A program made the translations under genes and the position numbers. A stretch of DNA of 8,490 nt, from assembly GCA_937930625.1 (NCBI GenBank), contig CALHBW010000504.1, positions 1-8,490 on the forward strand. Direction: 5' to 3'. Origin of the DNA: an uncultured Saprospiraceae bacterium (GTDB lineage: Bacteria; Bacteroidota; Bacteroidia; Chitinophagales; Saprospiraceae). Below are positions 1-5,117 of the stretch, one piece after another (the first letter of the stretch is position 1; every line of letters begins with the position of its first letter). The notes beneath the pieces are model-generated. The model saw only the letters and a program-made list of their open reading frames with translations, searched no databases and was not told the origin of the DNA.

Positions 1-16
1 TTAATTAAACTTTAAA

Positions 17-113
17 TCACGCGGAGAACGCAGAGGTCGCAGAGATTTATATTGTTTCTCTGCATACTCTGCGTACTCTGCGTACTCTGCGTACTCTGCG
101 CTCTCTGCGTGCA
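17..113. repeat. CTCTGCG-word inverted repeat, copy 1
   Basis: The left arm (17-44) is made of GCGGAGA/CGCAGAG words. The right arm (58-113) is the complementary strand of the same words and contains four perfect tandem copies of TACTCTGCG (65-73, 74-82, 83-91, 92-100). The outer 27 nt of the arms pair with about four mismatches around a short AT-rich loop. A second copy lies at 3532-3604; the two left arms agree at about 25 of 28 positions. No coding potential is seen. Similar GCAGAG-word repeats are scattered in many environmental genomes (general knowledge); their function is unknown. Confidence 0.85.
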
Positions 114-236
114 ATAATTTGACATTCATTAACTCGAAAAAATTTAACAGAAATGTGAGTTTTACATTTTACATTTCAAAAAAGTGTCAACTACTTTCAC
201 AGCAAATTTAAACATGCCAAATATTAGGCAATTAGA

Positions 237-274
237 AATAGCAGGCATTTTTGAAGTGGCTGCTATTTTTTTTT
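237..274 (+). terminator. Terminator-like hairpin in the grpB leader
   Basis: The stem AATAGCAGGCA (237-247) pairs with TGGCTGCTATT (257-267) with one mismatch and a 9-nt loop, and is followed by an unbroken T run to 274. This has the form of a Rho-independent terminator on the plus strand. It ends only 24 nt before the chosen grpB start. A weaker TGCC/GGCA hairpin (215-230) lies just upstream, and its 5' arm could also pair with the GGCA in the terminator stem, so an attenuator is conceivable. No complete upstream gene is seen in the window. Confidence 0.5.
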
Positions 275-297
275 GTATTAATTTTATGACAATTTTT

Positions 298-882
298 ATG
301 AAACGAAAAAATAAAATTATCGTAGTAGATTACAAACCAAAATGGGCAGAACAATTCGCTGAATTACGCGATTTGCTGTTGCGTCATGTGAATGAAGAAG
401 ATATTATCAGCATCGAACATGTCGGCAGTACATCCGTAGTCGGTTTGAAAGCCAAGCCAATTATCGACCTCGACATCATCGTAGCAGATGCGGAACGCAT
501 GAAAAAAGTAATCGCTCAACTCGCTAAATTGGGCTATAAACACATCGGTGACTTGGGTGTTACAGGCAGGGAAGCCTTCAAACGTCCGCCTGAAAATATA
601 CTCACGGATGGTACGGGACGTAAGTGGTTTGAGCATCATTTGTATGTCTGCCAAACGGGAAGTATCGGACTGCGAAATCACCTCGCGCTGCGCGATTATC
701 TGCGCGAACATCCTGAGAAAGTGGTGGAATACGGTAATTTGAAACAAGATTTAGCCGAAAAATATCCCTACGATATTGATGCCTATATTGAGGGAAAAAC
801 GGATTTCATTACCAATGTTTTAATTGAAATGGGCTTGAACGAAAACGACCTTTCTATCATTCGGAAGGATAATGAAAATTAG
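298..882 (+). CDS. GrpB family protein (UPF0157)
   Basis: This 194-aa protein belongs to the GrpB/UPF0157 family, which has a nucleotidyltransferase-like fold and no firmly assigned physiological role. Visible family signatures are IIVVDYKPKW near the N-terminus (residues 7-16), the core EHVGSTSVVGLKAKPIIDLD (40-59) with its GSTS loop and following acidic residues, HHLYVC (113-118), and NHLALRDYLREHPE (127-140). Length is normal for the family. The reading frame stays open upstream to 184, but a terminator-like hairpin fills 237-274, so the start was placed at ATG 298 just before the conserved domain; ATG 286 (four more residues) is the alternative. No clear Shine-Dalgarno site is present. 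The stop codon (880-882) lies inside the 9-bp direct repeat that borders the 884-1317 element. Family is certain, function is not. Confidence 0.9.
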   Translation: MKRKNKIIVVDYKPKWAEQFAELRDLLLRHVNEEDIISIEHVGSTSVVGLKAKPIIDLDIIVADAERMKKVIAQLAKLGYKHIGDLGVTGREAFKRPPENILTDGTGRKWFEHHLYVCQTGSIGLRNHLALRDYLREHPEKVVEYGNLKQDLAEKYPYDIDAYIEGKTDFITNVLIEMGLNENDLSIIRKDNEN

Positions 883-883
883 T
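875..883. repeat. Left 9-bp direct repeat (candidate target duplication)
   Basis: AAAATTAGT at 875-883 is repeated exactly at 1318-1326. The two copies abut the outer inverted repeats of the 884-1317 element with no intervening bases. The left copy contains the grpB stop codon TAG. The arrangement is that of a target-site duplication. Confidence 0.7.
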
Positions 884-947
884 TACTCTACCCTACTAAA
901 AACATTTTTCATGATACGAGTTAAAAAGTTAGACTCAAATATACCTA

Positions 948-1270
948 AAACTCGTCTGCCATTTGCAAAATCTATCGATACCCCACATCTTTTTAAATGT
1001 CGATATTTTTAAAACAAAAAATATTTCTATATTTTTATTTTACTTAAAAAATAGTATTTTATAAATTAAGAATATTTTAAATAAAATAAAAAATATAAGT
1101 AGTCCGTTTGCTAAACTTTTTAAGTTTCGTAAACGTAAGCGGAGAACAAATTTTTGTAATTAACTAAAAATCAGTGCATTACTTACGTTTACCAAACTTT
1201 TTGAAGTTTAGTAAACGGGGTACTCAAAGATGTGGGGTATCGTTAGATTTTGCAAATGGCAGACGAGTTT
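948..1270. repeat. 45-bp near-perfect inverted repeat arms
   Basis: Left arm 948-992 and right arm 1226-1270 are complementary at 44 of 45 positions, with a single mismatch at 975. Each arm contains the 12-mer ATTTGCAAAATC or its complement (961-972, 1246-1257). The same 12-mer recurs in both arms of the hairpin at 2112-2181. Confidence 0.9.
1098..1224. repeat. Inner pair of palindromes, CGTTTxCxAAACTT type
   Basis: Segments 1098-1140 and 1181-1224 are inverted copies of each other with a few mismatches and one or two length differences. Each is also a palindrome by itself: the right one reads CGTTTACCAAACTT then TTTG then AAGTTTAGTAAACG, one mismatch from perfect. Each could fold locally or the two could pair with each other, giving a hairpin or a cruciform-like fold in the centre of the element. 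Confidence 0.8.
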
Positions 1271-1317
1271 CGAGTAAACTAAAAGGCTCATATTATGATT
1301 TTAAGTAGAGTAGAGTA

Positions 1318-1326
1318 AAAATTAGT
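1318..1326. repeat. Right 9-bp direct repeat (candidate target duplication)
   Basis: This is the second exact copy of AAAATTAGT, directly after the right outer inverted repeat. It is followed by 30 nt and then the sulfotransferase ATG at 1357. Confidence 0.7.
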
Positions 1327-1356
1327 GATTCATTTTATAGATAAAAATTAAATTTG

Positions 1357-2118
1357 ATGTTGTATAAAATTAAAAATTTGCTCACACCACTTATTCCATC
1401 GAAAGAAAATCGTCGGGCAGATTTTTTATTTCAACAACAAAAAACTCCTTCAATTTATCACTATCATATCCGAAAGACAGCAGGAACAAGCATCAATTTT
1501 GCTTTCCTGGCACATTCCGGCGCAGCCGACATCAATGATTTTTACCAACAATTAGCACAAAAAAATAATCAACGACTTATCGCCAATGACCGCGTATTTG
1601 TAGGATGGAATCGGCGATTGATTGAAGGCGGAAAATACTTTTACGCCTTTTCTCACGCGCCTGTACATGAGTTGAATATTCCGAAAAATACCTTTACATT
1701 TACTTGCTTGCGCGACCCTGCACGTCGGGTCATTTCTCACTATAATATGTTGTGTTATTATCAGAAAAATAATATCCCACATCCGTGTATGCGTGTGGAG
1801 GGCGCGTGGTTGGGCGATTCCTTGGATGATTTTCTGGAAAATATCCCAAAAAATCATTTAATGAATCAATTATATATGTTTTCAAAAAATTATAATCTCG
1901 AAGAAGCCGAAGAGCGTGTACGGGCATGTTCGTATTATTTTTTTACGGAAAATATAGAACAAGGCATCGCAGATTTATCCGCTAAATTAGGGCTTGAATT
2001 AGAGCTTTCCCATCAAAAAAAATATGACTTTTCTGCGCCTGTCAGCGAATCACAATTGACACATTTGAAAGAAAAATTAGCTCCCGAATATCGCCTGATG
2101 AAGCGATTGAGAACGTAA
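1357..2118 (+). CDS. Sulfotransferase, Sulfotransfer_2-like
   Basis: This 253-aa protein is a probable PAPS-dependent carbohydrate or lipid sulfotransferase. HIRKTAGTSINFAF (residues 37-50) matches the 5'-phosphosulfate-binding loop, with Lys40 and Thr44/Ser45. FTCLRDPARRVISHYN (115-130) matches the 3'-phosphate-binding motif, with Arg119 and Ser127. NHLMNQLYMFS (166-176) resembles a conserved substrate-side segment. No signal peptide or clear membrane anchor is seen; the N-terminus is short and basic, so it is probably cytoplasmic. Start is ATG 1357; a TTG just before it is in frame but unnecessary. No good Shine-Dalgarno site precedes it. The stop codon lies inside a strong hairpin. Only 30 nt separate it from the direct repeat next to grpB, so the two may once have been co-transcribed. 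The acceptor substrate cannot be told from sequence. Confidence 0.85.
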   Translation: MLYKIKNLLTPLIPSKENRRADFLFQQQKTPSIYHYHIRKTAGTSINFAFLAHSGAADINDFYQQLAQKNNQRLIANDRVFVGWNRRLIEGGKYFYAFSHAPVHELNIPKNTFTFTCLRDPARRVISHYNMLCYYQKNNIPHPCMRVEGAWLGDSLDDFLENIPKNHLMNQLYMFSKNYNLEEAEERVRACSYYFFTENIEQGIADLSAKLGLELELSHQKKYDFSAPVSESQLTHLKEKLAPEYRLMKRLRT

Positions 2119-2181
2119 AACGATTTTGCAAATCGTTACGCACCCCATCGGTAAGAACGATTTGCAAAATCGTTTTACGTT
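2112..2181. terminator. Perfect 26-bp inverted repeat, bidirectional terminator
   Basis: Arms 2112-2137 and 2156-2181 are perfectly complementary over 26 bp with an 18-nt loop. The hairpin lies between convergent genes: it contains the sulfotransferase stop (2116-2118) and ends one base before the stop of the minus-strand hydrolase (2183). Each arm is itself partly palindromic (CGATTTTGCAAATCG). T-rich tracts are modest, so termination is inferred from structure and position. It shares the 12-mer ATTTGCAAAATC with the 884-1317 element. Confidence 0.8.
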
Positions 2182-2182
2182 T

Positions 2183-2965
2183 TCAAACTTCTATTTTCAA
2201 GCCATCATAAGCCAATGCCACATTCGACGGCAATTCACGACTAACCGCCTCATGCGTTCCCAAAAGATGGCTCATATGAATAAAATAAGTTTGCTCGGCT
2301 TGAAACTCTTCGGCGAGCGCGAGGGCTTCTTCTAAGTTGAGGTGAGAGTGATGTTCCTTTCGTCGCAAAGCACTCAAAACGAGTGTTTTTGTACCGCGTA
2401 TTTTTTCTTTTTCTTGCGGCGAAATGGTTTTTACATCAGTCAAATAAGTGAACCCGGCAAAACGAAAGCCCAATACGGGAAGGTCGGCATGCATCACTCC
2501 AATCGGCTGAATTTCAATACCTTCTACTACGAATTTTTCATCCTTTGAAATGGTATTTAACTGAATCAAGGGCGCGCCGGGATAAAATGGCGGTGTAAAA
2601 ACATATTGATACTCACGCTTCAATGCCTGCTGTACACGTTCGGTGGCATACACTTGCATATCACGCTGAAATCGAAAATTAAACGGACGTACATCGTCCA
2701 AACCTGCGATGTGGTCTTTGTGTTCGTGTGTAAAAAGGACGGCATTGACACAAAATTCATCCAAATCGTGATGCACCTGCTCGCGCAACATTTGCTGCCT
2801 GAAATCCGGTCCGGTATCAATGACAATTATTTTGCCCTGCGTCTCAATCATCACGGATGTACGAAGCCGCTTATCGCGCGTATCAGCCGACTGACACACC
2901 GCACAAGTACAACCAATGACAGGAACACCCTGCGAAGTCCCCGTTCCCAAAAAAGTTATTTTCAT
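2183..2965 (-). CDS. MBL-fold metallo-hydrolase, PhnP-like
   Basis: This 260-aa cytoplasmic metallo-beta-lactamase-fold hydrolase probably cleaves a phosphodiester or similar ester using two metal ions. MKITFLGTGTSQGVPVIGC (1-19) is the typical first strand and loop. CTCAVC (19-24) gives the three extra cysteines that bind a structural zinc in PhnP relatives. THEHKDHIAGLDD (about 79-91) is the HxHxDH metal motif, and FIHMSH with a following HEA near the C-terminus supplies late histidines. The family includes PhnP, a cyclic phosphodiesterase of the C-P lyase pathway, but no phn genes are nearby, so the substrate is unknown. Its ATG overlaps the stop of the upstream 148-aa gene by 4 bp (ATGA), implying translational coupling in a two-gene operon that ends at the 2112-2181 hairpin. 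Confidence 0.9.
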   Translation of the reverse strand: MKITFLGTGTSQGVPVIGCTCAVCQSADTRDKRLRTSVMIETQGKIIVIDTGPDFRQQMLREQVHHDLDEFCVNAVLFTHEHKDHIAGLDDVRPFNFRFQRDMQVYATERVQQALKREYQYVFTPPFYPGAPLIQLNTISKDEKFVVEGIEIQPIGVMHADLPVLGFRFAGFTYLTDVKTISPQEKEKIRGTKTLVLSALRRKEHHSHLNLEEALALAEEFQAEQTYFIHMSHLLGTHEAVSRELPSNVALAYDGLKIEV

Positions 2966-3408
2966 TCTTCAACAGTGGACGGGTTTTCAACAATTTCTTC
3001 ACTCACCTCTCTCGTCTCAAGTCCCTCTTCTCCCATCTCTCTCGTCTCTTCACTCACCTCTCCCGTCTCAATTCTCTCTTCTCCCATCTCGTCTCTCTCC
3101 TCTCTCGTCTCAATTCTCCCCTCTCTCGTCTCAAGTCTCTCACCTAACACCTTCTTTTTCAGTTTTTTATAAAACTCAAGTGGTTTTTCTGTCAGTTTTT
3201 CTTCATTGACCTCAACATTCGCCAATACATCCAAAAGACTGTTGATACGTGCCTCGGTATCGAAAAATTTATTGACTACGATCACATTTTTTGTCTCTAC
3301 GATACAATATCCTGACTTAAAATTCCCTTTAGCATAACGGATAGTATATTCCAGCTCCTCAAAAATATTTTCGATTTTTTTTAGTGTGTATGTTGTATAT
3401 TTGAACAT
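2962..3408 (-). CDS. Conserved hypothetical with repeat-derived acidic tail
   Basis: This is a 148-aa protein with two parts. Residues 1-88 look like a compact alpha/beta domain (YTIRYAKGNFKSGYCIVETK at 21-40, then NVIVVNKFFDTEARINSLLD at 41-60), ending in the basic FYKKLKKK (79-86). I do not recognise its function. Residues 90-140 are low complexity, rich in Glu, Arg, Thr and Gly, with a 17-residue repeat: EMGEERIETGEVSEE (107-121) and EMGEEGLETREVSEE (124-138). The DNA for this tail is a purine-rich word array resembling the spacer arrays elsewhere in the window, so the tail probably arose from one. The domain should be stable without it; the tail is likely disordered or a charged helix. 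First gene of an operon with the hydrolase, possibly expressed from the -7 box at 3454-3461. Confidence 0.75.
   Translation of the reverse strand: MFKYTTYTLKKIENIFEELEYTIRYAKGNFKSGYCIVETKNVIVVNKFFDTEARINSLLDVLANVEVNEEKLTEKPLEFYKKLKKKVLGERLETREGRIETREERDEMGEERIETGEVSEETREMGEEGLETREVSEEIVENPSTVEE
2997..3090. repeat. In-frame tandem duplication inside a CDS, 51-bp period
   Basis: Segments 2997-3039 and 3048-3090 match at 40 of 43 positions. The spacing of 51 bp equals 17 codons, so the duplication keeps frame. On the coding strand it is made of GAGACGAGAGAGG and GGGAGAA words, and related words continue to about 3145. Confidence 0.85.
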
Positions 3409-3418
3409 TTTTTAAAAT

Positions 3419-3453
3419 CGTTGATTCGTTACTCGTTAATTCGTGATTCGTTT
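3419..3453. repeat. CGTTNATTCG word array
   Basis: The short array repeats degenerate words of the form CGTTnATTCG (CGTTGATTCG, CGTTACTCG, CGTTAATTCG, GTGATTCG). The same word family occurs at 4864-4890 and 6377-6436. On the minus strand it lies between a -7 box and the ATG at 3408, so it would be in the 5' untranslated region of the two-gene operon. Confidence 0.75.
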
Positions 3454-3461
3454 CAAAGATA
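3454..3461 (-). promoter_or_regulatory. Candidate Bacteroidota -7 box, minus strand
   Basis: On the minus strand this reads TATCTTTG, an exact match to the TAnnTTTG -7 consensus. It lies about 45 nt upstream of the ATG at 3408. No convincing TTTG -33 box is seen at the usual distance, so this is a half-site call. Confidence 0.4.
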
Positions 3462-3499
3462 AGTTTAATTTTAGAATTATTAAAAACGTAGCATCGCGC

Positions 3500-3632
3500 G
3501 TGTGTATAACAAATTGCACAAGAGGTGGTTTTCACGCGGAGAGCGCAGAGTACGCAGAGGACTGATAATCAAATATCTCTGCTTACTCCGCGAACTCTGT
3601 GTGAGATAATTTGTGCAATTTGTTATACACAC
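3500..3632. mobile_element. Hairpin element, 21-bp perfect arms around a CTCTGCG repeat
   Basis: The outer arms GTGTGTATAACAAATTGCAC+A (3500-3520) and 3612-3632 are perfectly complementary over 21 bp. Inside are the second copy of the CTCTGCG inverted repeat (3532-3559 with 3577-3604) and a short AT-rich loop. ATCGCGCGT occurs as a direct repeat at 3493-3501 and 3634-3642, just outside the arms. It could be a target duplication, but CGCGCG is its own complement, so it may instead be a stem extension with a 3-nt bulge. No coding sequence. It lies between a minus-strand operon and a plus-strand barrel gene and may supply that gene's -33 box. Called mobile by structure only. Confidence 0.5.
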
Positions 3633-3650
3633 TATCGCGCGTTACGTTTT
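3619..3650 (+). promoter_or_regulatory. Candidate promoter of the barrel gene
   Basis: TTTG (3619-3622) and TACGTTTT (3643-3650) are 20 bp apart and fit the Bacteroidota pattern TTTG, about 20 bp, TAnnTTTG at all but the last base. The expected transcription start is about 15 nt before the ATG at 3671. The -33 box lies in the right arm of the hairpin element, so the element may have created or modified this promoter. Confidence 0.4.
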
Positions 3651-3670
3651 ATACAAATACGAATTATTTC

Positions 3671-4327
3671 ATGAAGCAAATAATAATACTGCTGCTTTTG
3701 TTCATGCCAATATGGATGCAGGCACAAGGCGATTTGACAGACGGCAAAACTATCGGCAGCAATCAGGATGCACGATTTCGATTGACTTTATTGGCGGGTT
3801 TTAATGCCTCGCAAATTGATGGGGATTGTTCGGGCGGATTCAATAAAATTGGATTTAACGCCGGAGGGCAAGTGAATATCCTCTTGGATAGAACAGACTG
3901 GGTCGGGCGTTTTCAACCGAGTATTGGTATTGGGTTTACCCAACTCGGCAGCAGAACTATCGGCAATGATTTTGTCTCCGGTACGAGCAATACAGAGTGT
4001 ATAATTATTGACCCTCAACTTTACGAATTGGCATATGCACAAATCCCTGTCATGCTCCATTATATCGACCAACGTTGGGTGTTCAGTGCCGGACTTGCTT
4101 ACGGTAGATTGGTCAATTTTAAGTATTCCGAAGCCGGTGTCGATTTTACAGATGCTAAGGTCGAAGCTTACAGAGCCAATGACACCAATTTCATCGGCGG
4201 CATGACCTATTATGTCACCCGCAATATCGGTATCAATATTCACTGGGAACATTCCCTATTCAGTATCAATAGCATCGGACGACAAGTGCATCGGCTGGTA
4301 ACATTCCGCGCAGCTTACACGTTTTAA
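3671..4327 (+). CDS. PorT-like outer-membrane beta-barrel protein
   Basis: This 218-aa protein is a small outer-membrane barrel of the PorT/opacity type common in Bacteroidota. Residues 1-18 form a signal peptide: a Lys, a run of Ile/Leu (IIILLLLF), and a likely cut after Ala18, leaving Gln as the first mature residue. The rest alternates hydrophobic and polar residues in strand-like stretches (FRLTLLAGFNASQIDG near the start of the mature chain; RFQPSIGIGFTQLG; RWVFSAGLAYGRLV) and ends in Phe (VTFRAAYTF), the usual barrel closure. The frame is open upstream to a TTG at 3611, but that lies inside the hairpin element and would destroy the signal peptide, so ATG 3671 was chosen. Function beyond membrane location is unknown: PorT itself helps type IX secretion, but most relatives are uncharacterised. 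Confidence 0.85.
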   Translation: MKQIIILLLLFMPIWMQAQGDLTDGKTIGSNQDARFRLTLLAGFNASQIDGDCSGGFNKIGFNAGGQVNILLDRTDWVGRFQPSIGIGFTQLGSRTIGNDFVSGTSNTECIIIDPQLYELAYAQIPVMLHYIDQRWVFSAGLAYGRLVNFKYSEAGVDFTDAKVEAYRANDTNFIGGMTYYVTRNIGINIHWEHSLFSINSIGRQVHRLVTFRAAYTF

Positions 4328-4361
4328 TGCGACAATGCGATAATGATGTAATGCGACAATG
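4326..4361. repeat. AATGCGACAATG word array
   Basis: Two exact copies of AATGCGACAATG (4326-4337 and 4350-4361) flank the variant words ATGCGATA and ATGATGTA. The array begins inside the stop codon of the barrel gene (4325-4327) and runs straight into the next word family. Confidence 0.75.
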
Positions 4362-4363
4362 TT

Positions 4364-4433
4364 AATGAGTGAATGGTTTCAATGAGTGAATGAGTGAATG
4401 GTTTCAATGAGTGAATGATTTTAATGGGTGAAT
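4364..4433 (+). repeat. AATGAGTGAATG word array, left arm
   Basis: AATGAGTGAATG occurs at 4364-4375, 4381-4392, 4389-4400 (overlapping) and 4406-4417, with a variant AATGGGTGAAT at 4423-4433. The copies are joined by 5-nt linkers such as GTTTC and ATTTT. The complement of this array forms the right-hand array at 4951-5105, so the two face each other across the S23 gene. Confidence 0.9.
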
Positions 4434-4475
4434 TTTTGAATGGCTTTTTATTTTTTTTGTATAAAATCAAATGTT

Positions 4476-4853
4476 ATGAGAAGTGAACAAGAAAAACAAG
4501 ATTTTGTAGAACAACTACGGAAAAGAATTAAAAAATGGGTTGTTAGAGTACTTGATTTTTGCGAACAACTTCCCGTCAATGCAGTAACGAGAGTCATTAA
4601 TTTTCAGCTAATTAAATCATCTACATCCACAGGTGCAAATCACAGGGCAGCTTGTCGTGCAAGGTCTAAAAAAGAGTTTTTTGCTAAAATAAGTATCGCC
4701 GTTGAAGAAGCCGACGAATCGCAATATTGGTTAGAAATAATTGAAGCCAAAGGAATAAAAGTTGATGAAACTGAACTGGAGTCTTTGTTGAAAGAAATAG
4801 ACGAAATAATTAGAATATTATCCAAAGCAAGAAATAGTGCAACTTCAAAGTAG
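4476..4853 (+). CDS. Four-helix-bundle protein, S23 / 23S rRNA-IVS family
   Basis: This 125-aa protein matches the four-helix-bundle family first found as ORFs in intervening sequences of 23S rRNA genes, and also related to the Avd protein of diversity-generating retroelements. The core QLIKSSTSTGANHRAACRAR (44-63), KEFFAKISIAVEEADESQYW (66-85) and LEIIEAKGI (86-94) is the family signature. It is helical throughout, has a basic N-terminal helix (RKRIKKWVVR, 15-24), lacks catalytic motifs and is thought to bind nucleic acid as an oligomer. ATG 4476 was chosen because it begins the conserved part; an in-frame ATG at 4440 adds 12 hydrophobic residues. No rRNA or reverse transcriptase is in the window, so it is a stand-alone copy. 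It lies between inverted arrays of one word family, which recalls the inverted repeats around IVS units. Role here unknown. Confidence 0.88.
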   Translation: MRSEQEKQDFVEQLRKRIKKWVVRVLDFCEQLPVNAVTRVINFQLIKSSTSTGANHRAACRARSKKEFFAKISIAVEEADESQYWLEIIEAKGIKVDETELESLLKEIDEIIRILSKARNSATSK

Positions 4854-4863
4854 TGCCGTTAGC

Positions 4864-4890
4864 CGTTATTCGTGTACTCGTTATTCGTTT
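4864..4890 (-). repeat. 27-bp inverted repeat, left copy (CGAATAACG words)
   Basis: This segment is the exact reverse complement of 6377-6403 over 27 bp. It is composed of CGTTATTCG, TGTACTCG and CGTTATTCG words. It lies 10 nt after the S23 gene stop. The pair encloses the right AATGAGTG-family array and the whole cytochrome gene. Confidence 0.9.
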
Positions 4891-4950
4891 TGCAATCTAT
4901 TGATAATGAGTGATTTATTATCAAAAATAACTGTCCGTTACTTCAGAAGC

Positions 4951-5105
4951 AAATTCACTCATTGAAAAATTCACTCATTCACCCATTGAAATCATTCACT
5001 CATTAAAACCATTCACTCATTCAAAATTCACTCATTCACCCATTAAAACCATTCACTCATTCAAAATTCACTCATTCACTCATTGAAATCATTCACTCAT
5101 TGAAA
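4951..5105 (-). repeat. CATTCACTCATT word array, right arm
   Basis: This array consists of many copies of CATTCACTCATT, the complement of the word at 4364-4433, joined by linkers such as GAAAT, AAAACC and CAAAATT. Segment 4993-5021 matches the complement of the left array at 28 of 29 positions. Segments 5001-5040 and 5041-5080 are a 40-bp tandem duplication differing only at the last base. The array ends about 12 nt before the cytochrome ATG and is followed by AAAGGA (5107-5112), a plausible ribosome-binding site. Confidence 0.9.
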
Positions 5106-5117
5106 TAAAGGAACGAT

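Larger units (their letters stand above)
884..1317. mobile_element. MITE-like fold-back element, 434 bp, non-coding
   Basis: The outer ends TACTCTACCCTACT (884-897) and AGTAGAGTAGAGTA (1304-1317) are inverted repeats matching at 13 of 14 positions. Further in, 948-992 and 1226-1270 form a 45-bp inverted repeat with one mismatch, and 1098-1140 and 1181-1224 form a third pair. Weaker similarity links the outer and middle arms, so the terminal arms may be about 90-110 nt long. The interior (993-1098) is extremely AT-rich. There is no open reading frame or transposase, so if mobile it would have to be moved by a transposase encoded elsewhere. It is bounded exactly by a 9-bp direct repeat. Removing it with one repeat copy leaves about 30 nt between the grpB stop and the next ATG, suggesting it split an earlier gene pair. 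Mobility is inferred from structure only. Confidence 0.7.

Noticed and set aside
184..297. N-terminal extension of the GrpB protein (start at 184)
   Set aside because: It would be translated through a terminator-like hairpin and adds a hydrophobic stretch absent from the family's normal N-terminus.
883..1353. Insertion sequence with its own transposase
   Set aside because: Inverted and direct repeats are present but no reading frame of useful length exists inside, so only a non-autonomous element is supported.
2183..2965. C-P lyase pathway gene phnP proper
   Set aside because: The protein shares PhnP motifs but no other phn genes are near; the symbol would overstate the function.
2606..3172. 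Ser/Leu-rich plus-strand reading frame
   Set aside because: It is the antisense shadow of the hydrolase gene and of the repeat-rich tail of the 148-aa gene.
4476..4853. Intervening sequence inside a 23S rRNA gene
   Set aside because: The flanks are a barrel gene and a cytochrome gene with word arrays, not rRNA.
4951..5105. CRISPR array
   Set aside because: The repeated words are 12 bp with 5-8 nt linkers that are themselves repeated; there are no unique spacers of normal length and no cas genes.
4364..5105. Diversity-generating retroelement, because S23 proteins resemble Avd
   Set aside because: No reverse transcriptase is encoded in the window and no template/variable repeat pair with adenine-specific differences is seen.
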